Source of the DNA: Plasmopara viticola
Taxonomy: Eukaryota > Oomycota > Peronosporomycetes > Peronosporales > Peronosporaceae
Direction of reading: 5' to 3'
DNA: 64,000 nt
NCBI GenBank assembly: GCA_001695595.3
Contig: MBPM02000053.1
Span: 186,001-250,000, forward strand
The position numbers were made by a program, and so were the translations under genes. This document shows positions 32,844-42,253 of this stretch, piece after piece; positions within the stretch are counted from its first letter, which is position 1; each line of letters opens with the position of its first letter. The notes below the pieces were generated by a model. That model had not been told where the DNA came from. It searched no databases and saw only the letters and a program-made list of their open reading frames with translations.

Positions 32844-34748
32844 ATGGCTACTCCGCCTCCGATCCAGGACCCGCCAGCGTCCAAGCCCGCAAAGTCTCGA
32901 CGTCAGAGCAATGGCAATGGCAACTTGACCAACTACCAGCGCAAAGTGATTTGCGAATTTTACCGGAAGAGCGGCGGGATCATGTCGCAAAAAGACCTGG
33001 CGCAGTGGACAAAGCATGAGTTTGGGCTCAAGAAGACGCCTGCACAGTCGACGATCTCGGGCATTCTTCGTCGTCAGCACGAATTTATCAACATGAGCTC
33101 ACTCGAGCTCGGGATTAAAAAGCGACGCGTGGTGCAACACCCGCAGCTTGACTCTGCGCTGGCGAATTGGGTCATTCAAATGGCCGGACGCGGGCAAACG
33201 GTCCAGGGCGATCTCACCAAGGACAAGGCAAAGGAGTTTGCGCACATGCTTGGCATTCCAGAGAATGAGCAGCCTGAATTCTCAAATGGCTGGTTACACT
33301 CGTTTCAATTGCGTCACAATTTTAGCTTTCGCAAGTTTAATGCCGAGCAGCATCAGCAACAGTCGGCTCCGGACGCTCCTCGACGTCTAGGAGCTAAAGT
33401 ACTATACTGGACCACCATGGAATCGCTCATGGCTGAGACAGACAAGTACGAAACAAAAGATGTCTTTGCTGTAGACGAGACGCCCGTGCTGTACACAATG
33501 CCCCCGATTCAGAACGCTTTGGAGGACGGAAGACTGCGGTGCAAGAAGCGATTCATCGTGTCACTTGCAACCAATGCTGACGGATCCGAGAAGCTTCAGC
33601 CACTGTTTGTGTCGCATTATGAGCACCCTAAGTGTTTCCGCAAAAAGACGGCGGAGCAGCATGGTCTGCATTACTTTTGGAACAACAAAGCGTGGATGAC
33701 GGGCGTCATTTTCTCCCGATGGCTCCAGCGATTGGACTTTGCAATGGCCAACCAGAAACGGCGCATTTTGCTCTTTATCAATGACATGCCGTCGCATGTG
33801 GTCGCTCACTTGGACCTCAAGAATGTCGTGATCTTTGTCCTCAATTCGGCCATTTTTCAAATGCTAAATCCTATTACTTCTCGTCTCGTCACGACGTTCA
33901 AAAAGCGCTTTCGACGTTATCATTTGCACCACGCGATTGACAAGTCTGAGACGAGCAAGAGCACAATGTTTGACGTGGATGTGTTGCAAGCTATCAAATG
34001 GGCTGCCGCCAGTTGGGACGAGATCTCAACTGAAACAATTAAACGCGCGTGGATTCCTACACAACTGGTGCGTAATCGAGTGACATTGGACGATCACGTG
34101 CTTTTACAGGAAGAAGAAGAAGTGCTGTTAGATACCGAGTTGGAGCATTTAATGCTGTTTTTGCGTCTGCCAAATCTTGTACCCATGATGGAGTATCTAA
34201 ACGACGAGACTATGTCGGATTACCCCGTGCACGAAGATAAATTTGATATTGTGTCCAACGTCTGCGAAGTGCCAGAAGACGAGGTGGACGATTCGATTGA
34301 AGAAAGCCCCGGGCGAACGCTGTCGCTCCAGGAGAAATTAAAAGCATTTCGCGACGTTCTGCACGTGTTAAAGGACCGAAGCGATGCCGACGATTCTGCG
34401 CTCAATGCCATTCGACGCGTACAGGATGCGATACGGATGGAAGGCCAGAAGGAAGCCATGAGCGTTGTGAGCGCTGGTGGCGATGTTAAGAATTTATTTG
34501 ATTTGGACTCGGGCGTAGGTGGCGATGGTCCGCATGGTCCTGGTGCTGCCCATGTAATGACGTCCCTTGAAGTCGATAGTCAGCAGCACATGGATGCGGC
34601 TTCGCTTTTGGACTCGTCAGAAAGTGCTCTTTCGGCTGCTTCAGCTTCGTTGGCTGAAGGTGCCGGAGACCACACGAGCTCGATGCTCAATGGAACGACA
34701 GATGATGAACGTCAACACGTTAACGGTGGCTTTCACGCTGTCATTTAG
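32844..34748 (+). CDS. Pogo/Tigger (CENP-B-like) transposase-derived protein, degenerate catalytic triad
   Basis: A 634-residue intact ORF. Residues about 25-80 form a helix-turn-helix DNA-binding part, and 90-165 a CENP-B/Tc5-type second helix-turn-helix (ALANWVIQMAGRG, GWLHSFQLRHNF). Residues 205-370 follow the DDE_1 transposase fold: FAVDETPV keeps the first Asp (211). The second motif, normally VDNAPSH, reads INDMPSH, so Asn313 stands at the catalytic position with Asp314 beside it. The third, normally PLD, reads MLNP with Asn342. Two of three catalytic acids are therefore lost while the frame is fully open, which suggests a domesticated DNA-binding protein rather than an active transposase. 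The C-terminus from about 440 is an acidic, Ser/Ala-rich tail. No terminal inverted repeats are evident around it. Its start lies 159 bp from FAN1. Confidence 0.8.
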   Translation: MATPPPIQDPPASKPAKSRRQSNGNGNLTNYQRKVICEFYRKSGGIMSQKDLAQWTKHEFGLKKTPAQSTISGILRRQHEFINMSSLELGIKKRRVVQHPQLDSALANWVIQMAGRGQTVQGDLTKDKAKEFAHMLGIPENEQPEFSNGWLHSFQLRHNFSFRKFNAEQHQQQSAPDAPRRLGAKVLYWTTMESLMAETDKYETKDVFAVDETPVLYTMPPIQNALEDGRLRCKKRFIVSLATNADGSEKLQPLFVSHYEHPKCFRKKTAEQHGLHYFWNNKAWMTGVIFSRWLQRLDFAMANQKRRILLFINDMPSHVVAHLDLKNVVIFVLNSAIFQMLNPITSRLVTTFKKRFRRYHLHHAIDKSETSKSTMFDVDVLQAIKWAAASWDEISTETIKRAWIPTQLVRNRVTLDDHVLLQEEEEVLLDTELEHLMLFLRLPNLVPMMEYLNDETMSDYPVHEDKFDIVSNVCEVPEDEVDDSIEESPGRTLSLQEKLKAFRDVLHVLKDRSDADDSALNAIRRVQDAIRMEGQKEAMSVVSAGGDVKNLFDLDSGVGGDGPHGPGAAHVMTSLEVDSQQHMDAASLLDSSESALSAASASLAEGAGDHTSSMLNGTTDDERQHVNGGFHAVI

Positions 34749-35150
34749 TGAACTTTTGGAGCGCGGACGTGGTGGCAATTTGTATGATTCATTGTGCTTA
34801 TGTGGAGCCTAAATACTTAAGTCGAACTATCTGTTATGTGTGTTGTTGCCATTTTGAGTGTAATTGATTTTTGAAAAATCTTTTTTTTGTAGTACGAGCC
34901 CATATACGTACCAATACTACAGGGTCTTCCACATGTATAATAGCGACTCTAGTCCGATGAGCCGATAAGGTTCGACAATCTGGAATATAATTTTAAAGCT
35001 TTACTGAGAGAGCTCAAATGAAGACGAGTGGAAATATGAAATTGTTTATGTTGCAGCTAGCAGTTCAGCACTGCGGTTAGGTGATACCAATGGACTATTT
35101 GCTTACGTACACAAAGAGATATATTATTTACCAACAAATCGTTCTTTGGC
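34749..35150. other. Intergenic region
   Basis: No gene recognised. It ends at the left duplicate of the SINE target site. Confidence 0.4.
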
Positions 35151-35165
35151 CTGGTCACATAGTAT

Positions 35166-35491
35166 TGTATTGTATTGTATTACGTTATTGCGTTGCCAAG
35201 TTATGCACGTGCTAGGCTCAGTCTGGCTAGTCCACGGCATAGAGTGGTGTCCGCATACGTCGGGTCTCCTTCGGCGGGCAGTGCAGCCAGCACCGAGGCC
35301 GTGAGGGTCTTCCATTATTCTGTTTTGCTCTGACTTGGTAAGAGCCCAGGTGGCGCCCTTGTGCTGGAGACCGTCGCGTCGAGGGTGAGACTTGTTAGAG
35401 ACCTGCAGATGCCCGAGAGCACCTGCCCGAAGCGCGTGAGCATTTAGCCCCCGCGCTTGGAAGGAGGGCGTCACCTCAACTTTTTCCGAAG
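35166..35491 (-). mobile_element. SINE-like element, family A, copy 2, with clear target-site duplication
   Basis: About 326 bp on the minus strand. It starts CTTCGGAAAAAGTTGAGGTG and ends in a (ATACA)n tail. The 15-bp sequence CTGGTCACATAGTAT is present on both sides (35151-35165 and 35492-35506), which shows retroposition. Same family as 28133-28458 and 37941-38268. Confidence 0.85.
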
Positions 35492-35506
35492 CTGGTCACA
35501 TAGTAT

Positions 35507-35830
35507 GCAGTCAAATCTCATTTTATCAACTGCAAATATGCCTTACTTAATACGGCATGCTGACTGCGATTGTCAATATTTTCTCGTGTCCAAGCCATTC
35601 TTTCAATGTGTGTACGAGCTAAGGCTTCTCTAAAAACAGTAGAGTGATGAACGCGACCATAGAATGCGACGTGTGCGGCTGTTGTAGTGTATCCCACTTA
35701 GCGAAACAACATCGCGCAACCAGCTCTGGTTTGCGGCTAATTTGGCGCAAATGCAACAATGGCACTCTAGTTATTCGTATATGGATATTAGTAAAATAAT
35801 TATCGCGAATGTTAAAGCTCAACTGATAAC
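35507..35830. other. Intergenic region
   Basis: Nothing recognised; 3' flank of the Myb-like gene. Confidence 0.4.
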
Positions 35831-36592
35831 CTAGTGAAGCTTCTTCAAGTGCTTCATAGTTTGTCGAGAGTATTCCCAATCCGCTTGATCGTCGCTACTA
35901 TCGTCTTCCTCCTCATAAACGGCAACGTCATCCTCCTTATAAACGGCAACGTCATCGGCTTTCAATTGCCTCGGACAGTGTTTATCAACTCGACTAATCG
36001 GTGGTGGCGCCAGTAGATTTGCCTTCTGAAGACCTTGCAGGAATCCCTGGTAGTTGTCATCGTCGTGCTGTCCGCGACTTTCCACCAGATGTTTAGCTTC
36101 TGCATCAACACTAGCAATCGCGTCCGGATTCGTTAAAAATGCCAGTACCCATTGCATTTCGCTGCGTAAACTCATCGCCTTCGTATCGGAAGCAACGGAT
36201 GGAACGACTCCAATCGGTTCTTCATCACGTGGCATGGTGCTCAAGAGCTGATCCAGCTCAACGTCCGACAGCAACACTTCCAGTCGCGGACCGTCGTTTG
36301 CGACATCGGCAACGTCCTTGACCTGTTCTATATCGTCGCTATGGTTCTCTCCATCGTCGTCTTCGTCCTCTGTCGGGTTCAAGAGCATCCATTGCTCCTG
36401 ACATTGATTCGCCGTTAGCGCCAACGCCTCGTTGCCACGCCACAGTCTCAGCTTAGCAACCTGTTGACAAAAGAGCTCACGTGACGCCTCAAAGTCGTAG
36501 CTGCTCGCAAACACGCATTGATTTAGCAGCGCATTCAGCTCGTCCGTCCACTGCATCGCTTCAAGATCGGTCGTGACGTCCCGACCAATCAT
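35831..36592 (-). CDS. Acidic protein with an N-terminal Myb/SANT-like segment
   Basis: An intact 253-residue ORF. Residues about 12-72 resemble a Myb/SANT helix-turn-helix: [27 protein letters not shown] and [14 protein letters not shown] provide the three helices and the Q-x-Q-W end of the third. The rest is strongly acidic and disordered (EDEDDDGEN), with a two-unit repeat DDVAVYKE / DDVAVYEE near residue 220 encoded by a 27-bp tandem duplication. No function is known to me; binding to DNA or chromatin is only suggested. It is divergent from mtnA with only 21 bp between the start codons. Confidence 0.65.
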   Translation of the reverse strand: MIGRDVTTDLEAMQWTDELNALLNQCVFASSYDFEASRELFCQQVAKLRLWRGNEALALTANQCQEQWMLLNPTEDEDDDGENHSDDIEQVKDVADVANDGPRLEVLLSDVELDQLLSTMPRDEEPIGVVPSVASDTKAMSLRSEMQWVLAFLTNPDAIASVDAEAKHLVESRGQHDDDNYQGFLQGLQKANLLAPPPISRVDKHCPRQLKADDVAVYKEDDVAVYEEEDDSSDDQADWEYSRQTMKHLKKLH

Positions 36593-36613
36593 AAGCTTCG
36601 CTTAAATCCGACC
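36593..36613. promoter_or_regulatory. 21-bp gap between divergent starts of the Myb-like gene and mtnA
   Basis: The two start codons are separated by only 21 bp, so each promoter must lie inside the other gene's transcribed region or the initiation sites must be shared. No element was identified. Confidence 0.35.
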
Positions 36614-37693
36614 ATGGCTCGAGGCCGCTTGCGATCCGTGCTGTGGACCGATGGTGGCCTGCAGCTCATTGACCAGCGAAAACTACCGATGGAGCTGGTC
36701 CTCATGCGCTGCGAGACCGTGGAGGATGTTGCGCGTGCTATCACAGACATGGCAGTGCGTGGCGCCCCCGCTATTGGCGCGGCAGGTGCGTTTGGGCTGG
36801 CGATTGCCGCCAAGACGTTCCCAGCCACTGAGAGCTCTGACGTAGTAAAGGCCGTGGAAATTGCCAAGGCGATGATTGATGCTACACGACCTACCGCCGT
36901 CAATTTGACGTGGGCAACGGAGCGGATAATGGAAAAACTCCGTGCGAGAGCACAGGGGGACGCGAGCGTCGCCGACTTGATAGCATATACACTTACGAGC
37001 GCACAGGCGCTCGCTGAGGAGGACGTGGCCATGAATAAGAGACTAAGCGAGTTTGGAGCCACTGTGGTGCCACTTAATGCCAATATCCTGCACCACTGCA
37101 ACACTGGCGCATTGGCAACGGTCGATATTGGCACAGCTATTGGAGTCATTTACGAGTGCCATGCTCAGGGCAAGAACGTGCACGTATGGGTGGACGAAAC
37201 CCGTCCCCGTCTACAGGGTGCACGCCTCTCGGCATGGGAGCTCATGCGTGAAGGCGTACCACTTCACCTCATTGCTGACAACGCCGCAGGGTACCTCATG
37301 CTGTCAGGTAAGGTGGATGTGGTGCTATTTGGCGCCGACCGGGTTGCAGCCAATGGCGACGTCGTGAACAAGATCGGCACGTACAAGCTCGCGGTGGTCG
37401 CCAAGGAGAATAACGTGCCAGTGTATGCGTGTGTACCCACGAGCACAATCGACCTTACCTTTTCAGAGGGAACAGGCATTCCCATTGAGGAGCGCAGTTC
37501 CGACGAAGTGGCCTGCATTGGCGGCAAACGTATCGCACCGGAGGGTTGTCCCGTGTTTAATCCCGCCTTTGACGTTACGCCGAATCGCTACCTTACCGGT
37601 ATAATCACGGAAGAGGGCGTGTGCTACCCGCCATTTGAGCAAAGTCTCGCAAAAGCAGTAGCCGCAGCAAAGCAGCAACGTGCCTTGGGTTAA
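36614..37693 (+). CDS. mtnA: S-methyl-5-thioribose-1-phosphate isomerase
   Basis: Converts methylthioribose-1-phosphate to methylthioribulose-1-phosphate in the methionine salvage pathway, in the cytosol. 359 residues, the normal length, no intron. The family signature is clear: [19 protein letters not shown] near the N-terminus, [10 protein letters not shown], the catalytic Cys162 in [10 protein letters not shown] and the catalytic Asp242 in [18 protein letters not shown], matching Cys160/Asp240 of the bacterial enzyme. It is an eIF2B-fold protein, but the retained Cys/Asp pair and GADR context mark it as the isomerase rather than a regulatory eIF2B subunit. The start is the ATG giving [11 protein letters not shown], with an upstream neighbour on the opposite strand. 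Confidence 0.95.
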   Translation: MARGRLRSVLWTDGGLQLIDQRKLPMELVLMRCETVEDVARAITDMAVRGAPAIGAAGAFGLAIAAKTFPATESSDVVKAVEIAKAMIDATRPTAVNLTWATERIMEKLRARAQGDASVADLIAYTLTSAQALAEEDVAMNKRLSEFGATVVPLNANILHHCNTGALATVDIGTAIGVIYECHAQGKNVHVWVDETRPRLQGARLSAWELMREGVPLHLIADNAAGYLMLSGKVDVVLFGADRVAANGDVVNKIGTYKLAVVAKENNVPVYACVPTSTIDLTFSEGTGIPIEERSSDEVACIGGKRIAPEGCPVFNPAFDVTPNRYLTGIITEEGVCYPPFEQSLAKAVAAAKQQRALG

Positions 37694-37940
37694 AAGATGT
37701 GAGCAAAGCAATACTCGATCGCTTGGCGGACATGTGTTCGTGTTGGGTTGTGGAATGATAACGCCAAGTGACAATAGACCACGGACAAGTAATACGTGAT
37801 GTCATACTTTTCTCGTTATTAAGGATGGTATAACATTAAAAACGAAGATTTAACTCAATGAGCGGAAACGAAGTACAAAGTAGAGCAATTTAACGAGACC
37901 GACATAAAATATGGTGCCTTATGCCGTACAAGTTGTACAC
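37694..37940. other. 3' flank of mtnA
   Basis: No gene recognised. The next feature is a SINE copy. Confidence 0.4.
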
Positions 37941-38268
37941 TTTTCGGAAAAGGTTGGGGTGACGCCCTCCTTCCAGGCGCGGGGGCTTAATGCTCGCGCG
38001 CTTCGGGCAGGTGCTCTCGGGCATCTGCAGGTCTCTAACGAGTCTCACCCTCGACGCGACGGTCTCCAGCACCAGGGCGCCACCTGGGCTCTTACCAAGT
38101 CAGAGTAAACAAAATAATGGAAGACCCTCACGACGTCGGTGCTGGCTGCACTTCCCGTCGAACGAGACCCGACGTATGCGGACACCACTCTATGCCGTGG
38201 ACTAGCCAGACTGAGCCTAGCACGTGCATAACTTGGCAACGCGATAGCGTAATACAATACTATACAAT
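37941..38268 (+). mobile_element. SINE-like element, family A, copy 3
   Basis: It matches copies 1 and 2 over about 325 bp, from TTCGGAAAAGGTTGGGGTG to the AATACAATAC tail. A target-site duplication was not clear, so the ends are approximate. Confidence 0.75.
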
Positions 38269-38378
38269 GAATTTTTAACGAACACGGGAAATGTGATGGC
38301 CAAAACGCATTATAATACATGAGTGAGTAAGAAGCACCTCTTGACAAATAAGTGAGGGGACATTATCATACTAGTAGA

Positions 38379-38995
38379 TCACGTAGAGTCGCCACGTGCG
38401 GGTATCACAGATCCGTGCTTGATACGCGGGTCTTGCAGAGTCATTGTCCGATGTTTAAAGAACATTAAGCAATGTGACGCGAGCCAACACGAAAGCACCA
38501 TTGACAGCGTCAAGAATGGCCTGAAGCAAGGCGAGGCAAAGCCACTCATTCGTGCTTGCAACACTGAAAAATGACTTCGATTCCACATCATTAAATTCGG
38601 TTTTGAGAAACTAAGTTCGAAGCTCAGGCAGCTCACTTTTATCGAACGGAAGGCACGTGGTAGAGTTCTTTGCCCTGAAGTACGCACTGGCAAAGCGCCA
38701 AGTGCAAAGGTATCAGGTCTTTGTATTCTATCATGACGGTGCTTTTCTCAACTTCATCATAAACTTGCATGTCCTCAGAAACCAAGCCAAGCCCCGGTCG
38801 CTTTTTATCCCGAAGAACACTAGAAGAATCAACGATCAAGTACAAAAGGCCATTCCGCGGCATCTTTTCATTCCATATCGTGGCAATCTCGCTTATATTT
38901 ACTAAAAGTACATGTGGGCCTGATAATTTCGTGCTGTATATTTCTCGGCCTTAGACCAGTCTCCTCTCGGGGTCCACATCAACTTCGTCCAGCAG
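38379..38995 (-). pseudogene. Frameshifted remnant resembling DUF1963 (YwqG-like)
   Basis: Two overlapping minus-strand frames read like one protein split by a frameshift near 38640-38690. The first part has GPHVLLVNISEI and MPRNGLLYLIVD, resembling the Q-I-N-L-S-E-I and L-P-x-x-G-L-L-Y-F-F-I-D pattern of DUF1963/YwqG proteins, then LPLHLALCQCVLQGKELY-type text. The second frame has LSFELSFSKPNLM and FASPCFRPFLTLS. The upstream part carries an in-frame stop. An undetected intron could also explain the shift. The function of the family is unknown. Confidence 0.4.
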
Positions 38996-39037
38996 GCTAA
39001 CCTATCAATGAGACTGCCATGGCCAGCAAGCCCTGCT

Positions 39038-42000
39038 TTATAACTCGACACTCTGCATGTGGCATAGCCTCTCCTCGTACTGTGGCGTGTACGTCGACGA
39101 CGGCACCAACGACGTCGATTGTTCCATCTTCAACTCGTTCTGCTGCATCTGTAACCCCGTCGAGTACGACTGCGAGAGCAAATCGACCAATTGGTCGCGA
39201 AGCTGCCCAGACTGGGAACTCGCGAGCTTTGCGCGCTCTTGGGTGCGTGTCCACAGGTCGGCCAGTAGAGCACTCACTTGCTCGGCCAAATCGCGCAGTA
39301 ACGACCGCTGACGGGCCGACACGGCCGTGCGAGGCTGGGCATCGGCCACGATCAACGCGCCCAGCACCGTTCCGTCCCGTGCTCGAAACGGCACGCCCAT
39401 GATGAAGCGTAGGTTTGGTGCTTCCAGGACAAATGCATTCGCCGCTAACCCCACGTCTTCTTTCGCGTCCAGCACCGTCACACTGTCCTCCGTGTCCTTG
39501 TCCTTGATCACATCCGCGAGCTCACTCGACGTACAAAAGCGTGGCAAGAGCTCGGCCGTCAAGGAATGAGAGAGTGGCACTTCATTCACTTCACGTCCGA
39601 GCCCAAAGCTTGCCTTGATGAATTCGCGTCGGTCATCCACAAAGCTAATGGTCGCCAAGGAACAGCTACTATGCTGCGCCGCTTGCTTGGCCACGAGGTC
39701 GTAAATGTGTTCCTTCCCGGAATCCAGAATGCCGTATTCCGCCAAGCAAGCCGTCCGTCGATCGGCGAGCAACAAGTCGCCACGAGAGCGAGCAACGACG
39801 CGCGCCCGACAAACCTCGACCACCCCCTCTTCGTCGTCGTCGTCAAACTCGTGCTCTCCTTCTTCCAGCTCTTCAAGACCAAGATACTCGTGCAACTTCA
39901 GATCTTGCAGCTTGTAATCCAACCCTACGTTCGAATCATGAAATTCCATCCCGTCTTCCTCTTCGTGCGCTTCGCCCACTTCATGGTCGTGAAAATCACA
40001 GATGTCATCCCCGTCCACCGCGTCCTCGTCTGGAGCCTCTTCTTCGCCAATGTCGCCCAGATCCTTCTCCCGGTCCGACTCCGGGTCCGCTTCCGAGTCG
40101 TCAAAGTCGTACACGGACTTTCCCGTCAACCGCGACGGCAAGCCGCCTTGCAACGACAAGTCAAACTCCGAGTCGTGGAAATCCATGAGTGAAAGCTCTG
40201 AAAAGCGCTTGTAGAACCGATCGCTCTCGAGCACGCTATTGCTTGGAGACGACGACGACGAGCTCGACGAAGCGTTGTTGATCGGATCGATCAAATCGTC
40301 CATTTCCAACTCGTACCCTTTCTTGTAAGCAACCTCGGCGCACGTCTCCGTGTCACTGTCACCTTTGCGCTCACCAGCCATGGCGTCCACGTCCAATTCG
40401 CTCTCGGAATCCGCACGACTATCGCGTGAGCTACTGACGGTCGTCGCGTTGCTCGGTTTGCTGTAAAAACTGCCGGCAAAACTACTGCTACTGATGCTCA
40501 AGGTCTTGGAGCTACCACTCTTCCCAAACGCGCCCAGTCCACGACTGCTGATTGAGCTGCTGACAGTACTTCCCGACACGCTCGACACCGTCCGGTCAAA
40601 GTTCAGGACCGGGCCAACGGTACGTGCGTCGTACGAGTCGATCGCGTGGTCTCTCGACCGTAACGTCATGGACAACGAACGCGGGTCGTCGTCATCGTCT
40701 TCTGGATGGCGCGACATGGGACCGCCACTCCCAATCCGACGACGAAAGGCCTGGATGCTACTGCTACTGTTCGCGCTCGGTGCCGGAGACGCGACTTCTT
40801 CGCCCCCCGACCGTCGACTCGGTCGCTGGTGCTCTTCGTCGACCCGGTGATCGCACTTGACACAGATTCGAAACGGACACTTGCCGGCTTTGCCCAATTT
40901 GATCTGATGGATGGCCGAACACTTGGCACACGCCACGTCCCCACAGAGACGACAGTGGTGTTTCCGCCGTGCCATGGAAAACCGCGTGCCACACACGCAG
41001 CAGCTTTTTTTCGACTTGACCCACTTTTCGGACGTCAAGAACGGCGACTCGCGAAGCCGTAGCACGAGGAGTGCCGTGGCCAAGTGTTGGAACGCAGTCA
41101 AGTACGCCAACATGTTCATCCGCCGCGTGGACGTGACGCCGTGGCCATCGTAGCAACTGAATTTAATCAATACTTCGAGTTGCTTGTCGCCCGCGATCGA
41201 GGACGCCACGGGGTACGCCACGACGCCCGAGAATTGAATCAAAGCACGGGCCGTCATGGCGAACGGCACGGCCGGGGGCGTCGCGTCGCTCGACTGCAAA
41301 GGCGTGACAATGGGGCGGCAGTACCGGGTGATCGCAGGGTCCTCGATTGAATGGTGGGAAATGATCCCGACCCGCTGGTCAGCCACGTCTTGGGCCAGAT
41401 GGTGCGCCATGGGACCCCGGAGGTGGGCCCGACGAATCGTAGCGTACTCTGCAAGACACATGGTCAATCCCAGCTCTTCCACGCTCTTGCTCCGTTTGTG
41501 CCCCTTCCGTTTGATCAATCGCGCGGCTTGGCGCTCCCGATGACGGTTCTTGCCTCCGAATTTGAGCGAATTGGACGCCGCAGTGGCGTGCGCCGACGTC
41601 CCCGAGGGGGGACGGGGGGGACGTCCCCGAATCGCCACGTACTTGACCGCGTACTGTTCCGTTTCGAGGCCGGGAGTGGACGAAGCGGACGCACGGCCAT
41701 CGCCACCGCTGCATAAAGTCCCAAAGCTCGTAAACACATCGGCCATCTGGACACGGTCCTCGAACAGGGCCGCTTGAACATTCTGAAACGTGTCGCGTTT
41801 TACAGAAGCCATGAGGCGCATAAAGTCATCCAGTGTAGCGCGTACCCGCGTCGTGGCGAGCATGGTGTGCATGTGAAGTGGTAGCTGCGTCTGATCGGCC
41901 GGGGTCATGCTGGACACGCGGTCCATCGAATCCGTGCGCAACTCGTACACGTTAAGTGGACCACGGGCCGTGACGAATTGCCACTTGTCGGCATCCGCGA

Positions 42001-42253
42001 TCGCGTCCACTAGCAACGCAGCAGCATTCGCGCGGGCATCGGTGAGGAGTGCGTCCTGCTGCTCGTCACTGAAAGTTAAATACGCCGTGGGCTTGACGCC
42101 GTCCACTGAAGGCGCCCCCGAGGTGGACGTGCTTTGGGCCCACTGTTGGGGATCCTGGGCATTCGCAGCGGATGGCGTGGTGGCTTGTGGATCACTGGGA
42201 CGCGACGTGGTGGACGACGCCTTGCTCCGGTACAAAGATCCGTAATTGACCAT
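39038..42253 (-). CDS. Large oomycete START-like/FYVE/GAF protein
   Basis: An intact, intronless 1071-residue protein. Residues about 1-410 form a START-like lipid-binding region, as in many oomycete FYVE proteins. Residues about 412-475 are the FYVE-type zinc finger (WVKSKKSCCVCGTRFS, then RRKHHCRLCGDVACAKCS, then FRICVKC), whose RRKHHC core binds phosphatidylinositol 3-phosphate on endosomes. A long acidic, Ser-rich disordered stretch follows, and residues about 815-1015 carry a GAF domain (TISFVDDRREFIKASFGL, VPFRARDGTVLGALIV), a small-molecule sensor. The C-terminus is a short tail. This arrangement is typical of oomycetes. The ligand of the GAF domain is unknown. The start is the first ATG after a stop. 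Confidence 0.85.
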   Translation of the reverse strand: MVNYGSLYRSKASSTTSRPSDPQATTPSAANAQDPQQWAQSTSTSGAPSVDGVKPTAYLTFSDEQQDALLTDARANAAALLVDAIADADKWQFVTARGPLNVYELRTDSMDRVSSMTPADQTQLPLHMHTMLATTRVRATLDDFMRLMASVKRDTFQNVQAALFEDRVQMADVFTSFGTLCSGGDGRASASSTPGLETEQYAVKYVAIRGRPPRPPSGTSAHATAASNSLKFGGKNRHRERQAARLIKRKGHKRSKSVEELGLTMCLAEYATIRRAHLRGPMAHHLAQDVADQRVGIISHHSIEDPAITRYCRPIVTPLQSSDATPPAVPFAMTARALIQFSGVVAYPVASSIAGDKQLEVLIKFSCYDGHGVTSTRRMNMLAYLTAFQHLATALLVLRLRESPFLTSEKWVKSKKSCCVCGTRFSMARRKHHCRLCGDVACAKCSAIHQIKLGKAGKCPFRICVKCDHRVDEEHQRPSRRSGGEEVASPAPSANSSSSIQAFRRRIGSGGPMSRHPEDDDDDPRSLSMTLRSRDHAIDSYDARTVGPVLNFDRTVSSVSGSTVSSSISSRGLGAFGKSGSSKTLSISSSSFAGSFYSKPSNATTVSSSRDSRADSESELDVDAMAGERKGDSDTETCAEVAYKKGYELEMDDLIDPINNASSSSSSSSPSNSVLESDRFYKRFSELSLMDFHDSEFDLSLQGGLPSRLTGKSVYDFDDSEADPESDREKDLGDIGEEEAPDEDAVDGDDICDFHDHEVGEAHEEEDGMEFHDSNVGLDYKLQDLKLHEYLGLEELEEGEHEFDDDDEEGVVEVCRARVVARSRGDLLLADRRTACLAEYGILDSGKEHIYDLVAKQAAQHSSCSLATISFVDDRREFIKASFGLGREVNEVPLSHSLTAELLPRFCTSSELADVIKDKDTEDSVTVLDAKEDVGLAANAFVLEAPNLRFIMGVPFRARDGTVLGALIVADAQPRTAVSARQRSLLRDLAEQVSALLADLWTRTQERAKLASSQSGQLRDQLVDLLSQSYSTGLQMQQNELKMEQSTSLVPSSTYTPQYEERLCHMQSVEL

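Noticed and set aside
34940..34985. Possible hammerhead ribozyme (TCCGATGAGCCG followed by GGTTCGACA)
   Set aside because: The required CUGAUGA core reads CCGATGA and the second GAAA box is missing, so it cannot be a functional hammerhead.
39019..41780. Many plus-strand frames over the START/FYVE/GAF gene
   Set aside because: The GC-rich codon usage of the minus-strand gene opens them; none carries a recognisable domain.
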